Assembly: GCA_027051905.1 (NCBI GenBank) | Contig: JALUGO010000007.1 | Coordinates: forward strand, 112,823-176,822 | Direction: 5' to 3' | DNA length: 64,000 bases | From: Desulfurobacteriaceae bacterium | GTDB taxonomy: Bacteria; Aquificota; Aquificia; Desulfurobacteriales; Desulfurobacteriaceae | Part shown: positions 8,359-19,913 of the stretch, in pieces | Position numbering within the stretch: position 1 is the stretch's first letter | How the letters are laid out: each line of letters opens with the position of its first letter | Program-made: the position numbers and the translations under genes | The notes under the pieces: model-generated | Database searches by the model: none | Told to the model about the DNA's origin: nothing | The model's input: only the letters and a program-made list of their open reading frames with translations

Positions 8359-9363
8359 ATGAAAAAGGAGTTAATCGTTTACGTTAAAGATCCAAAGAAT
8401 AAGAAAGTTGTTACTGCCGCCCTTGAGTCTGGAGTTTCTGCTCTCCTTTTGGACAAACCTGAAAGTGAAAAGGTGAAAAGGCTTGCTAAAGTAAAGACGA
8501 TTGCTCCGGATGGAGACTACAAACTTGGGGAAGACTACATCATTGTTGAGATAAAAGGAAAGGAAGACGAGGAGAAGGCGGCGGAGCTCCTCAAAAAAGG
8601 AAAAAAAGTCATTGTAAAAACAACCGACTGGACGATTATTCCGTTAGAAAACCTTTTAGCTCAGGGAGACGACGTTTACGCATGGGTCAGGAATGCCGAA
8701 GAGGCTGAAACCGCAATAACCATACTGGAGAAGGGCGTTAAGGGAGTAGTCCTTGATACTGAAGACGTTAACGAAATAAAAGCTGCAGGTGAGGCAATCA
8801 ACCTTTCAGGCGAGAAGGTTCAGCTTGAGGTTGCAAAGATTACACGGGTAAAACCCATAGGCATGTGTGACAGGGTCTGTATAGATACCTGCTCAAACAT
8901 GACCCGCGGGGAGGGAGCTCTCGTTGGGAACTCCTCTGCAGGAATGTTTTTAGTCCACGCGGAGACAGAGTCAAATCCTTACGTTGCTGCAAGGCCCTTC
9001 AGGGTAAACGCCGGAGCCGTTCACATGTATGTCCGTCTTCCCGGTGGAAAGACGAAATACCTATCGGAAATAGAGAGCGGTGATGAGGTAATGATTTACA
9101 ACTACAAAGGTGAGGGGAGAATAGCCTACGTTGGAAGAGCAAAAGTTGAAAGGCGTCCAATGCTCCTTATAGAGGCCAGAACAGAAGACGGCAAAAAAGT
9201 GTCTGCAATTCTGCAAAATGCAGAAACCATCCGCCTCACATCTCCCAAGGGAGAACCCATATCGGTTGTTGACCTCAAAGAGGGAGATGAGGTTCTTGTT
9301 TACACGGAGGAACCTGGAAGGCACTTTGGAATGAAGGTGAAAGAGACAATAGTTGAAAAGTAG
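8359..9363 (+). CDS. aroB': 3-dehydroquinate synthase II (archaeal type)
   Basis: 334 residues. The family carries out NAD-dependent deamination and cyclisation of 2-amino-3,7-dideoxy-threo-hept-6-ulosonate to 3-dehydroquinate, entering the shikimate pathway. Recognised from its N-terminal pattern (KTTDWTIIPLENLLAQ), IGMCDRVCIDTCSNM, VGNSSAGMFLVHAET and PFRVNAGAVHMYV. The ATG follows AGGAGGGAAGG. Such enzymes are typical of archaea and rarer in bacteria, where they replace the DAHP/AroB entry. Confident on the family; gene symbol by convention. Confidence 0.9.
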   Translation: MKKELIVYVKDPKNKKVVTAALESGVSALLLDKPESEKVKRLAKVKTIAPDGDYKLGEDYIIVEIKGKEDEEKAAELLKKGKKVIVKTTDWTIIPLENLLAQGDDVYAWVRNAEEAETAITILEKGVKGVVLDTEDVNEIKAAGEAINLSGEKVQLEVAKITRVKPIGMCDRVCIDTCSNMTRGEGALVGNSSAGMFLVHAETESNPYVAARPFRVNAGAVHMYVRLPGGKTKYLSEIESGDEVMIYNYKGEGRIAYVGRAKVERRPMLLIEARTEDGKKVSAILQNAETIRLTSPKGEPISVVDLKEGDEVLVYTEEPGRHFGMKVKETIVEK

Positions 9364-9371
9364 GGATAGAT

Positions 9372-9683
9372 ATGGGAGAGGAATTTTTTAGAGAGCTGAT
9401 GGCCGATGCCCTTGGAAAATCTCCGGAGGAGCTTTCTGAGTATTTGGGAGAGAGCCGTAAGGTGTGCGACGTTTTCGTTCAAAGGGTTTACATGGACGAT
9501 GAGCTTAGCAGGTTTGAATGGGGCGTTTCTGTTGTCAGATTTAACGGAGATGAGCTTGAAGAGGCTGCAACTTACGGGGTTTTCCACAGCTGGAACCTTG
9601 CAAAGAAGTATGGACGTGCCCTTAGTGAGTTTTTTAAGAGCAGAGGTTATGAAACACATCTCAAAGGGGAGCTTGGAGAATGA
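9372..9683 (+). CDS. Small protein of unknown function
   Basis: 103 residues, soluble, acidic and mostly helical; no motif recognised. It has one Cys (VCDVFVQ). It starts 8 bases after the DHQ synthase gene with a weak ribosome binding site and overlaps the epimerase start by ATGA, so it is very probably translated. No function can be assigned. Confidence 0.65.
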   Translation: MGEEFFRELMADALGKSPEELSEYLGESRKVCDVFVQRVYMDDELSRFEWGVSVVRFNGDELEEAATYGVFHSWNLAKKYGRALSEFFKSRGYETHLKGELGE

Positions 9684-10624
9684 GAGTTCTTGTTACAGGT
9701 GGAGCAGGATTTATCGGTTCAAACTTAACTCTTGAGCTTCAAAAACGCTATCCGGACTGGGAGATATTTGTTTTAGATGACTTTTCTAAAGGAACTTTTA
9801 AAAACCTTATAGAGTTTGAAGGAGAAGTTATAACCGGTTCAATTACAGAACCTGAAACCCTTGAAAAACTCAGGAAGTATAACTTTGATGCCATCCTCCA
9901 TCAGGCTGCAAACGTCGATACGACAGATATGAACCAGCAACGGATGATGGAGGTTAACAGTGAGGCGTTTAAAGACCTCCTGGAGCTCGTTAGAGAGTCT
10001 AAAGGAAGAATGGTTTACGCTTCCTCTGCCGCCGTTTACGGAAACACTCCTCCCCCTATGAGGGTTAAAAGCGGTTTAAAACCAGAGAACGTTTACGGCT
10101 ACTCAAAGCTTGCAATGGACAGGTATGCCTACCGTTTTATGGCAGAGAATCCGAAAATTCCTGTGGTTGGTCTTCGCTACTTCAACGTTTACGGGCCCAG
10201 GGAGACCCACAAAGGGAAAATGGCCAGCATGGTTCTTCAGCTTACAGTTCAGATACTTAAGGGAAAGCGGCCTAGGCTCTTTAAGTGGGGAGAGCAGAAG
10301 AGGGACTTCGTTTACGTTATGGATTGTGTAGAGGCCAACATAAGAGGGCTTTTTGCTGAAAAAAGCGGCGTTGTAAACGTTGGAACCGGAAGAGCCAGAA
10401 CTTTCAATGAGGTAGTTGAGATAATCAAGAAAACCCTGGGAGTTGATGTAGAGACCGAATACTTTGATAACCCTTACGACTTCTACCAGAACTACACGGA
10501 GGCCGACCTTACAGAGACTAAAGAGATTCTGGGTTGGTATCCAACTGTTCAGATAGAGGAGGGGATTCCACTTTACGTTAACTGGATAAAAGAGAACGTT
10601 AACTGGGAGAAGCTTCCCTACTGA
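9680..10624 (+). CDS. hldD: NAD(P)-dependent sugar epimerase, HldD-like (ADP-glyceromanno-heptose 6-epimerase)
   Basis: 314-residue extended SDR. The Rossmann motif GGAGFIGS is at residues 7-14, the SSAAVYG strand near 113, and the YxxxK catalytic pair in YGYSKLAMD. The block YFNVYGPRETHKGKMASMV resembles HldD more than GalE. HldD makes ADP-L-glycero-beta-D-manno-heptose for the LPS inner core; this fits the GT9 gene at 48582-49496. A GalE-like activity cannot be excluded. The start overlaps the previous gene as ATGA with TTGGAG upstream. Confidence 0.78.
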   Translation: MRVLVTGGAGFIGSNLTLELQKRYPDWEIFVLDDFSKGTFKNLIEFEGEVITGSITEPETLEKLRKYNFDAILHQAANVDTTDMNQQRMMEVNSEAFKDLLELVRESKGRMVYASSAAVYGNTPPPMRVKSGLKPENVYGYSKLAMDRYAYRFMAENPKIPVVGLRYFNVYGPRETHKGKMASMVLQLTVQILKGKRPRLFKWGEQKRDFVYVMDCVEANIRGLFAEKSGVVNVGTGRARTFNEVVEIIKKTLGVDVETEYFDNPYDFYQNYTEADLTETKEILGWYPTVQIEEGIPLYVNWIKENVNWEKLPY

Positions 10625-10669
10625 TTAACTGTCCGCTCCTCCTGAGGTTAAAATGCTATTTTAGAATAG

Positions 10670-10698
10670 TTGACGCTCGGTTTAAAAATAACTAAATT
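10670..10698 (+). promoter_or_regulatory. Promoter of hspR-clpC
   Basis: TTGACG (10670-10675), 17-base spacer, TAAATT (10693-10698), about 30 bases before the GTG of hspR. This is the only good promoter between hldD and the chaperone genes. Confidence 0.7.
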
Positions 10699-10704
10699 GT
10701 TATT
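10687..10704 (+). promoter_or_regulatory. Inverted repeat over the -10 box, candidate HspR operator
   Basis: AATAAC, six bases, GTTATT: a perfect 6-bp inverted repeat whose spacer is the -10 box itself. A bound repressor would block the promoter. It is followed by ATTCAAG, which resembles one arm of the HspR (HAIR) consensus, but a full CTTGAGT-N7-ACTCAAG is absent. Confidence 0.4.
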
Positions 10705-10727
10705 CAAGGATATAGGAGGAGTGGGCG

Positions 10728-11099
10728 GTGATAGACAAAGACACTCCAGTCTACATGATAAGTATCGTTGCAAAGATTGCAGGCGTTCATCCCCAGACTC
10801 TCAGGTTCTACGAAAGTGAGGGGCTTATTAAACCCTCAAGAACAGAAGGGAAAACCCGTCTCTACTCTGAGAGGGATTTGATCCGCATTAAGCGGATAGT
10901 TTCCCTTACCAGGGAAAGGGGCGTTAACGTTGCAGGGACGAGTCTTATTCTGAAACTTGAGGATGATATTGAACGCCTTTTTGAGGCGATAGCCAAAAGG
11001 CTTGATAGTGAAACGAAAGAGCTTCTGATGGAGCTCCTTTCAGAGCTCCACTTCGACGAACTTAACAGTAAAAAACTCATAGAAATACTAAACAGATAG
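10728..11099 (+). CDS. hspR: HspR-type MerR-family heat-shock repressor
   Basis: 123 residues. The MerR winged helix spans residues 8-75 (MISIVAKIAGVHPQTLRFYE, then EGLIKPSRTEGKTRLYSE); the C-terminal part is a short coiled dimerisation segment without effector cysteines. HspR normally represses its own chaperone operon. The gene starts with GTG after GGAGGAG and ends 12 bases before the ClpC-like gene. The context supports autoregulation through the inverted repeat at 10687-10704. Confidence 0.88.
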   Translation: MIDKDTPVYMISIVAKIAGVHPQTLRFYESEGLIKPSRTEGKTRLYSERDLIRIKRIVSLTRERGVNVAGTSLILKLEDDIERLFEAIAKRLDSETKELLMELLSELHFDELNSKKLIEILNR

Positions 11100-11111
11100 A
11101 GGAGGAGAGAG

Positions 11112-13667
11112 ATGAACATCTGGGATGTTTTAAGCGGTAGAGCGAAGGATGCAATTCTTCTTTCTCAGGAGGTTGCAAGGCAGCTTGGAGAGAGGTATGT
11201 AGATACAGAGCATCTACTCCTTGCAATGGTGGAACTTCCAGGTTCTCCAATACTCGACATCTTTACCCTTGCAGGCTACGACCCTGTCAGGGCTAAGAAG
11301 TTCATAAGGGAACAGGTGGACAGGGTTGGAAGGTTAGGGCTTCCAAGTAGCGCCTATACAGGTTATGAGGAGATTTACATAACTCCCACTCTAAAGAAAG
11401 TCTTTGATGCAGCTTTAGATATAACCCGTCAGATGAAGGCCCGTAGCGTTGATCTTGAGCATCTGTTCCTTGCTTTCTACGAGGTTCCTGAAGGTATGGC
11501 CTACAGAATACTTCTAAAACTCGGCCTTGAGAAAGAAGAAGCCCTTAAGGCTGTCAAGAAGTATAGGGAAGGCAGGGCTAAAGTTTCCCGTGAGATTGGA
11601 GCCAAGGCAGGCAGGGGAGGCAAACAGCTTCCCGAAATCCTCAGAAAGTTTGGAATTGATCTTACCGGCCTTGCAGAAGAGGGTAAGCTTGATCCTGTTA
11701 TCGACCGTGAGACGGAGATTAAGAGAGTTATTCAGATACTCTCCCGTAGAACGAAGAACAACCCTGTTCTTGTTGGACCTGCAGGTGTAGGTAAAACTGC
11801 AATTGTTGAAGGTGTTGCCCAGAAAATTGCCAACGGTGAGGTTCCAGACAACCTGAAAGATAAAAGGATTGTTGCCCTTGATATGGCAGCCCTCGTTGCA
11901 GGAACCAAATACCGTGGTGAGTTTGAGGAGAGGCTCAAGCAGGTTCTTGATGCCGTTAAGGAAGAGGGGAACATTATTCTCTTCATCGATGAGCTCCATA
12001 CCGTTATAGGGGCAGGTGCAGCCGAGGGTTCAATGGACGCAGCAAACATTATGAAACCTGCCCTTGCCCGTGGGGAGATAAGGGTTATTGGTGCTACAAC
12101 CGTCGATGAGTTCCGGAAGCACGTAGAGAAAGACCCTGCACTTGAAAGGCGTTTTGCTCCTGTATGGGTTGATGAGCCAGATATTGAAACGGCGATTCTC
12201 ATGCTCAAAGGTTTAAGGCCTAAACTTGAGGAGCACCACGGCGTTAAGATTACAGACGAAGCAATTGAAGCTGCCGTTAAGCTCTCCAAGAAATACATCC
12301 AGGGCAGGTATCTTCCCGACAAAGCCATTGACGTTTTAGACGAAGCCTGCGCACGCAAGAAGATAGAGGCCACTTACAGCTCTCCGGAGCTCTCTGAGCT
12401 CAAAGAGAAACTTCACACTTTAAGGGCTGAACTTGACGAAGCCGTTAAAAACGAGGAGTTTGACAGGGCTGCAAAGCTCAAAAAAGAGATTAAAGAGATA
12501 GAGGAGCGTATCAAAGAGATTGAAGAGAAGATGGAGAAGGCAAAAGAGCAGGGAGAGGAGAAACCTGTCGTTACTGCTGAAGACATAGCCGAAGTAATCT
12601 CTGAGATGACAGGAATCCCTGCTTCCAAGCTCCAGGAGGAGGAGATTCAGAAGCTCCTTAGGATGGAGGAGGAGCTCCACAAGAGGGTTATCGGTCAGGA
12701 GAGGGCTATCAAGGCTATCTCCGAGGCTATCAGGCGTGCAAGGGCAGGGCTTCAGCCTCCAAACAGGCCACTTGGTAGCTTCCTCTTTCTTGGACCAACG
12801 GGAGTTGGCAAGACTGAGCTTGCTAAAGCCCTTGCCGAGTATCTCTTCGGCGATGAGACTGCAATGATAAGGCTCGACATGTCTGAATACATGGAGAAAC
12901 ACGCAGTTTCCAAGCTTATCGGTGCACCTCCAGGATACGTAGGTTATGAGGAGGGTGGACAGCTTACAGAGGCCGTAAGGCGTAAACCTTACAGCGTAAT
13001 TCTCCTTGATGAGATAGAGAAAGCTCATCCAGACGTGTTTAACATCTTGCTTCAGATACTCGACGACGGAAGACTTACAGACGCCAAAGGTAGAACCGTT
13101 GACTTCAGCAACACCGTGATAATCATGACCAGCAACGTTGGCTCTGAATACCTCATGAACCTCTCCAAAGAGGAATTTGAGAAGAACTACGATAAGATTA
13201 AAGAGCAGATAATGGAGGAGCTCAAGAAGCGCTTCAGGCCTGAGTTCCTCAACAGGATAGATGAGATTATCATCTTCCATCCTCTTAGCGAAGAAGAGAT
13301 TAAGAAGATTGTTGATCTTCTCATTTCCAAGCTCAACAAGCGCCTTGAAGAGAGAGGAATCAAGGTTAAGCTCACTGAAGAGGCCAAGAGCGAGCTTGCT
13401 AAGAGAGGATACGTTCCTGAGTTTGGAGCAAGGCCACTCAGAAGAACCATTCAGAGGGAGATTGAAACTCCTCTCTCTGTGAAGATACTTGAAGGCTCTG
13501 TTAAAGAGGGAGATACTGTAGTTGTTGACTACGATAAGGAGAAGGGAGAGTTTACATTTAACGTTGAGAAAGAAGAGCTCCCTCCCAAGCAAGCAGAGAT
13601 AAAGACTGCCGAGGAGTCTCAAGAAGATTCTGAGGGAGAGGAGAATAAAGAGAGTGAGAATGAGTAA
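11112..13667 (+). CDS. clpC: ClpC/ClpB-type AAA+ unfoldase
   Basis: 851-residue Hsp100 ATPase. Double Clp-N domain (1-145), first AAA+ with GPAGVGKT near residue 222, a short linker near 430-465 carrying a UVR motif ([19 protein letters not shown]) as in ClpC, and a second AAA+ with GPTGVGKT near 561. The C-terminal D2-small domain is followed by about 50 acidic residues. After TSNVGS (about 672) the segment [18 protein letters not shown] lacks any VGF/IGF-like tripeptide, so ClpP docking is doubtful and a disaggregase role is possible. It follows hspR and ends at a strong terminator. Named clpC from the linker type. Confidence 0.9.
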   Translation: MNIWDVLSGRAKDAILLSQEVARQLGERYVDTEHLLLAMVELPGSPILDIFTLAGYDPVRAKKFIREQVDRVGRLGLPSSAYTGYEEIYITPTLKKVFDAALDITRQMKARSVDLEHLFLAFYEVPEGMAYRILLKLGLEKEEALKAVKKYREGRAKVSREIGAKAGRGGKQLPEILRKFGIDLTGLAEEGKLDPVIDRETEIKRVIQILSRRTKNNPVLVGPAGVGKTAIVEGVAQKIANGEVPDNLKDKRIVALDMAALVAGTKYRGEFEERLKQVLDAVKEEGNIILFIDELHTVIGAGAAEGSMDAANIMKPALARGEIRVIGATTVDEFRKHVEKDPALERRFAPVWVDEPDIETAILMLKGLRPKLEEHHGVKITDEAIEAAVKLSKKYIQGRYLPDKAIDVLDEACARKKIEATYSSPELSELKEKLHTLRAELDEAVKNEEFDRAAKLKKEIKEIEERIKEIEEKMEKAKEQGEEKPVVTAEDIAEVISEMTGIPASKLQEEEIQKLLRMEEELHKRVIGQERAIKAISEAIRRARAGLQPPNRPLGSFLFLGPTGVGKTELAKALAEYLFGDETAMIRLDMSEYMEKHAVSKLIGAPPGYVGYEEGGQLTEAVRRKPYSVILLDEIEKAHPDVFNILLQILDDGRLTDAKGRTVDFSNTVIIMTSNVGSEYLMNLSKEEFEKNYDKIKEQIMEELKKRFRPEFLNRIDEIIIFHPLSEEEIKKIVDLLISKLNKRLEERGIKVKLTEEAKSELAKRGYVPEFGARPLRRTIQREIETPLSVKILEGSVKEGDTVVVDYDKEKGEFTFNVEKEELPPKQAEIKTAEESQEDSEGEENKESENE

Positions 13668-13691
13668 TTCCTCCTCTTGAGGATCTGCTCC

Positions 13692-13723
13692 AGCCCCCGC
13701 AATTGCGGGGGCTTTTTATTTTG
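13692..13723 (+). terminator. Rho-independent terminator after clpC
   Basis: AGCCCCCGC, AATT loop region, GCGGGGGCT, then TTTTTATTTT. A 9-bp GC-rich stem 25 bases after the clpC stop. Confidence 0.93.
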
Positions 13724-13781
13724 CCAGAGGTAATTTGACTTACTAAATTAGTTAACCACTAAAGTGTATGGAGGGAAAAAG

Positions 13782-14042
13782 TTGCTCGGACTGTTTTTTG
13801 TAGTTCTCTTTACTTTTCTCATTAACCTTCCATTTGGCTGGTTGAGAGAAGGAGTAAGAAAGTTTTCTTTACTCTGGTTTTTCTACGTTCACTTTCCCAT
13901 ACCGTTTATTGTCGCCCTTAGGCTAATGCTTGGAATTTCGTGGAAATTTGCTCCTCTTCTTATAGCTGTTGCTGTTTTAGGGCAGTATGTTGGAGCCCGT
14001 TTGAGGAGAAGACAGTTCTCTTCCCTTAACCTGGAGGAATGA
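13782..14042 (+). CDS. Small two- or three-helix membrane protein
   Basis: 86 residues starting at TTG 13782, chosen because GGAGGG lies six bases upstream; the alternative GTG at 13764 has no ribosome binding site. Hydrophobic stretches near residues 1-17, 35-50 and 55-72 predict an inner-membrane protein with a basic C-terminus (GARLRRRQF). It overlaps hslV by one to four bases and so leads the hslVU operon. A TTGACT at 13735-13740 may be the -35. No family recognised. Confidence 0.65.
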   Translation: MLGLFFVVLFTFLINLPFGWLREGVRKFSLLWFFYVHFPIPFIVALRLMLGISWKFAPLLIAVAVLGQYVGARLRRRQFSSLNLEE

Positions 14043-14575
14043 TGGAGTTTAGAGGAACAACAATCTGTGCCGTTTTAAGAGACGGGAAAGTTGCAATGGC
14101 CGGTGATGGCCAGGTTACGCTTGGTAACACCGTTTTTAAGAACGGTGCGAGAAAGGTGAGGAAAATTTACGGTGGTAAGGTTCTTACCGGTTTTGCCGGC
14201 TCTGTTGCTGACGCTTTTGCTCTTTTAGAACGGTTTGAGGACAAGCTTCAGACGTTTGGGGGAAACCTTTTAAAATCTGCCGTGGAGCTTGCAAAAGATT
14301 GGAGGACTGATAGAGTTTTGAGGCGCCTTGAGGCCATGCTCCTCGTTGCTGATACAAGCAGGATTCTCCTTATCTCTGGAAATGGGGACGTTATAGAGCC
14401 TGACATTCCCGTTATGGCTATAGGTTCGGGAGGCCCCTATGCCCAGGCTGCCGCTACAGCCCTTTACAAGAATACAGACCTTTCAGCTAAGGATATTGCC
14501 TACAAGTCCCTTGAGATTGCCGGGAACATCTGCGTCTATACAAATACAAACATAGTTGTGGAAGAACTGCCTTAA
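14042..14575 (+). CDS. hslV: HslV (ClpQ) protease subunit
   Basis: Threonine peptidase of the HslUV two-ring protease. 177 residues from the second of two tandem ATGs, which has the better spacing from GGAGG. The N-terminal FRGTTICAV exposes the catalytic Thr after processing, followed by [24 protein letters not shown] and a C-terminal [10 protein letters not shown]. It lies immediately upstream of hslU. Confidence 0.96.
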   Translation: MEFRGTTICAVLRDGKVAMAGDGQVTLGNTVFKNGARKVRKIYGGKVLTGFAGSVADAFALLERFEDKLQTFGGNLLKSAVELAKDWRTDRVLRRLEAMLLVADTSRILLISGNGDVIEPDIPVMAIGSGGPYAQAAATALYKNTDLSAKDIAYKSLEIAGNICVYTNTNIVVEELP

Positions 14576-14584
14576 GGAGGCCGA

Positions 14585-16014
14585 ATGTTTAAAAAGCTTT
14601 TTGGGAGCTCCGATTCAAAAGATTCCAGTAAAAGGGAAGTTGAGAGAAGCGAAGATTTCCTTACGCCAAAACAGATAGTTGAAGAGCTCGACAAATACGT
14701 TGTAGGCCAGAAGGAGGCCAAGAAGGCAGTTGCCATAGCCCTGAGGAACAGGTGGCGCCGTCAGAGGCTTCCTGAGGATATGAGGGAAGAGGTTGTTCCA
14801 AAGAACATAATAATGATCGGCCCTACAGGAGTAGGAAAAACAGAAATAGCAAGGCGTTTGGCGAAACTTGTGAGAGCTCCCTTCATAAAGGTTGAGGCCA
14901 CAAAGTTTACAGAGGTTGGCTACGTTGGGAGAGACGTTGAATCGATAGTGAGGGATCTTGTTGAGATAGCCGTTAATATGGTTAAAGAGGAGAAGATTGC
15001 CGAAGTTGAAGAGAGAGCCAGGGAACTTGCCTACGATAGGCTTGCAGAGATAATGATTCCGGAACCACAGCAAACCCAGTCTGTTCAGAGCCTTTTTGAC
15101 GTCTTCCTGCCACAGAAACCCCAAACACAGGTTGAGAATACCCATCTAAAGGATGAGAGGAACAGGGTAAAGAAGCTCCTTAAAGAGGGAAAGCTTGATG
15201 ATGAAATAGTTGAAATACCTGTAACAGTGGAGGCACCGAAGGTCAACGTTATTGGTCTTGGTGGAGATATGCAGAACCTCCAGGATATGCTCTCCTCTCT
15301 TCTTCCAAAGCCCAAAAAACTCAGGAAGATGAAAGTGAAGGAAGCTCTCCGTTATCTTACCCAGGAAGAAGCGCAGAAATTGATAGATATGGATGAGGTG
15401 GTAAGGGAAGCGATAGACAGGGCGGAGAACCAGGGAATCATATTCATAGACGAGATAGATAAGGTGGCTGCAAGGGGCGGAGCTAAAGGACCGGACGTTT
15501 CAAGGGAGGGCGTTCAGAGGGATCTTCTTCCTATAGTTGAGGGCTGTAAAGTCTCGACCCGCTATGGACTTGTAAGAACAGATCACATGCTCTTTATAGC
15601 TGCCGGAGCCTTTCACATCGCAAAACCCTCTGATCTGCTACCGGAGCTCCAGGGAAGGTTTCCCATAAGGGTTGAACTGAAACCCCTGACGAAGGAAGAC
15701 TTCGTCAGAATTCTGACAGAGCCTAAAAATGCCCTTACGAAGCAGTATAAAGCTCTTTTAGCAGCTGAAGGCGTTGATATTGAGTTTACTCCCGACGGCA
15801 TTGAGGAGATTGCTAGAATAGCCGAGGAGGCAAACACAAAGGCTGAGAACATCGGAGCCCGCCGCCTCCACACAGTTTTAGAGAGGCTTCTTGAAGACCT
15901 TTCCTTTAATGCTCCTGAAATGAAAGGGCAGAAAGTCGTTATTGACAGGGATTACGTGAGGGAGCAGCTTGAGGGAATAATAAAGGACGAAGACCTGACG
16001 AGGTATATTCTCTG

Positions 16015-16015
<1 letters not shown>
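14585..16015 (+). CDS. hslU: HslU (ClpY) ATPase
   Basis: 476-residue unfoldase partner of HslV. N-terminal [17 protein letters not shown], Walker [16 protein letters not shown], the [17 protein letters not shown] block, a variable I domain (about 155-240) and Walker [12 protein letters not shown]. The C-terminus ends with DLTRYIL, typical of HslU tails that insert into HslV. It starts 9 bases after hslV with GGAGG, and its stop overlaps the next start (TGATG). Confidence 0.97.
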
Positions 16016-18143
<2,128 letters not shown>

Positions 18144-18144
18144 A

Positions 18145-18822
18145 TTACGTTTCTCTGGTTAACTTGTAACCCAAGCGGGGAAAAGTTTTGAGGAACTTTC
18201 CCTTTTTTCCCAGTTTTTTCCTCAGTCTGCTTATATAAACATCAACAGTTCTTGTGGTTTCATTGTGATCACTTCCCCATATCTTTTCCAAAAGCTCCTC
18301 TCTCGAAAAGAGCTCCTCAGGGTGTTCAAGGAAGAACTCAAGAAGCTGGAGCTCGGTTTTTGTAAGGTGAATGGGCTTTCCGTCAACCGTTACAGATTTT
18401 GACTTTTTGTTCTCAACTATTCCTTCAAACTCCAGAATGTCCTTTTTGCCGTATCCTGTTCTCCTTAAAACGGCTTCTATTCTGGCAATTAACTCTTTTA
18501 TACTGAACGGCTTTGTAACGTAATCGTCTGCCCCCAGGGTTAGACCTTTTACCTTTGTCTCCTCATCTCCTAAAGCTGTAAGAATGATGATTGGGGTTTC
18601 CCTGTTAATTGTTTCCTCTCTTATTCTTTTACAGAGTTCAAGGCCGCTCATTCCGGGAAGCATAAGATCTAAAAGGATTATGTCGTATTTTTTCTCGTTT
18701 ACCCTCTTAAATGCCTCCACTCCGTCAAGAACCCAGTCAACGTGGAATCTGCGGTCTTCCAGTCTATCTTTGGTAAGTTCCCCTAAATTCTCGTCGTCTT
18801 CTATCAGGAGAACCTCTACCAT
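18145..18822 (-). CDS. OmpR/PhoB-family response regulator
   Basis: 225 residues. Receiver domain 1-120 with acidic pocket IEDDEN, phospho-acceptor Asp52 (IILLDLMLPG), switch Thr (ALGDEE region) and Lys in VTKPFS; winged-helix DNA-binding domain 130-222 (LTKTELQLLEFFLEHPEELFS, then TRTVDVYISRLRKKLG). No histidine kinase is adjacent, so it is an orphan here. It is preceded at 10 bases by cdd, with GGAGG. Given the PHO-box-like repeat at 29995, a PhoB role is conceivable but unproven. Confidence 0.93.
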   Translation of the reverse strand: MVEVLLIEDDENLGELTKDRLEDRRFHVDWVLDGVEAFKRVNEKKYDIILLDLMLPGMSGLELCKRIREETINRETPIIILTALGDEETKVKGLTLGADDYVTKPFSIKELIARIEAVLRRTGYGKKDILEFEGIVENKKSKSVTVDGKPIHLTKTELQLLEFFLEHPEELFSREELLEKIWGSDHNETTRTVDVYISRLRKKLGKKGKFLKTFPRLGYKLTRET

Positions 18823-18831
18823 ACAACCTCC

Positions 18832-19206
18832 TTAGAGTTTGAAGTTGAAAGGGAGAAGATCTCCCAGTGTAAACCTTTCTTCCTCCTTTCCGTTGGTTAC
18901 TATTACTTCAAAGTCTTCCGGAAAGAACTCTGAAAGAACCTGTCTGCACGCTCCACAGGGGTAGGGCATAACGTCCGGCGAATATATTAACATTTTGTAA
19001 AAGTTTTTCCTCCCTTCGGATATGGCCTTGAAGACGGCTACCCTCTCAGCACATACTGTAAGTCCGTATGAAGCGTTTTCTACATTTACTCCGGTTACTG
19101 TGCAGTTTTCTCCTGCTAAAACGGCAGCAATCTTTACTTTTGAGTAGGGGGAGTATGAGTTTTTAACAGCTTCCTTTGCCAGTCTAAGCATTTCAGCGGT
19201 TTTCAT
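18832..19206 (-). CDS. cdd: Cytidine deaminase
   Basis: 124 residues, homotetrameric type. Zinc ligands are the Cys in YGLTVCAERVA and the pair in PCGACRQVL; catalytic Glu follows in CAERV. It salvages cytidine and deoxycytidine to uridine forms. It overlaps the upstream phosphoribosyltransferase by ATGA, suggesting joint nucleoside/base salvage. Confidence 0.96.
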   Translation of the reverse strand: MKTAEMLRLAKEAVKNSYSPYSKVKIAAVLAGENCTVTGVNVENASYGLTVCAERVAVFKAISEGRKNFYKMLIYSPDVMPYPCGACRQVLSEFFPEDFEVIVTNGKEEERFTLGDLLPFNFKL

Positions 19207-19859
19207 CTTACCTCCGGCCAGAAGAGATTTTCTCTTTTTAAGTCTTCAATGTAACTCAAAACCTCTTCATCTGTCAGGTCGTGGAAGTCTTCGTAGAAGG
19301 AGGCGACGGCGAAGGGAAGCTTCCTACTCTCAACCAGGCAGAAGACCCCATCGTAGTAGTTTTCAAGGAGCTCTTTTGTGTGAACGGGACAGACGGGAGC
19401 AACTGCATAAATTCTATCCGGTTTTAGCTTCTTCAGGAAGTTTGCTGCTGCAATTGCTGTGTAGCCTGAAGCAAAACCGTCATCAACAACGACGGCAACC
19501 CTGCCGGAAAGGTTTTTGTATCCGGCTCCGTTTCTGTAAACGCTGTTTCTCCTTTCAACCTCTTTTAAAACAGTTTTTGCTATCTCCTCAACGGTTTTTG
19601 GAGAGAGATACCCCTCAAACTCCGGGTTGAGGTAGAGTGAACCGTCTAACGTTATGGCACCAAACCCTGCCTCTGGGTTCCATGGTATGGGCAGTTTCCT
19701 GACCACAACGATATCCATTGGAATTCTCTTTTCCAAGGAGATTCCATAACCTACCGGAACACCACCCCTTGGAATTGCAAAGATTACGCTGTTTAATGGA
19801 AGTTCGACTCTCTCTGCAAGCTCCACTCCTGCCTGTAGCCGGTTTTGGAATATGGCCAT
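19203..19859 (-). CDS. Phosphoribosyltransferase-family protein
   Basis: 218 residues. The PRPP loop is VVVDDGFASGYTAIAA (about residues 126-141), and the N-terminal block VIFAIPRGGVPVG is typical of the ComF/phosphoribosyltransferase-like group often annotated as predicted phosphoribosyltransferases. The acceptor base is unknown. Adjacent cdd supports salvage, though many members of this group have unclear roles. Confidence 0.88.
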   Translation of the reverse strand: MAIFQNRLQAGVELAERVELPLNSVIFAIPRGGVPVGYGISLEKRIPMDIVVVRKLPIPWNPEAGFGAITLDGSLYLNPEFEGYLSPKTVEEIAKTVLKEVERRNSVYRNGAGYKNLSGRVAVVVDDGFASGYTAIAAANFLKKLKPDRIYAVAPVCPVHTKELLENYYDGVFCLVESRKLPFAVASFYEDFHDLTDEEVLSYIEDLKRENLFWPEVR

Positions 19860-19913
19860 CTCTCCCTTCTCTTAATAAATTCTCTCTATTGAATATGTTA
19901 GGGGAACCGGACA

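Noticed and set aside
12420..13622. 400-residue open frame on the minus strand
   Set aside because: Lies wholly within clpC in antisense; composition follows the codon bias of the real gene and shows no protein motif.
13735..13781. Second operator for the repeat ACTAAATTAGT near the hslV operon
   Set aside because: A short palindrome is present and similar words occur near 21730 and 10690, but all overlap AT-rich -10 regions and could arise by chance.
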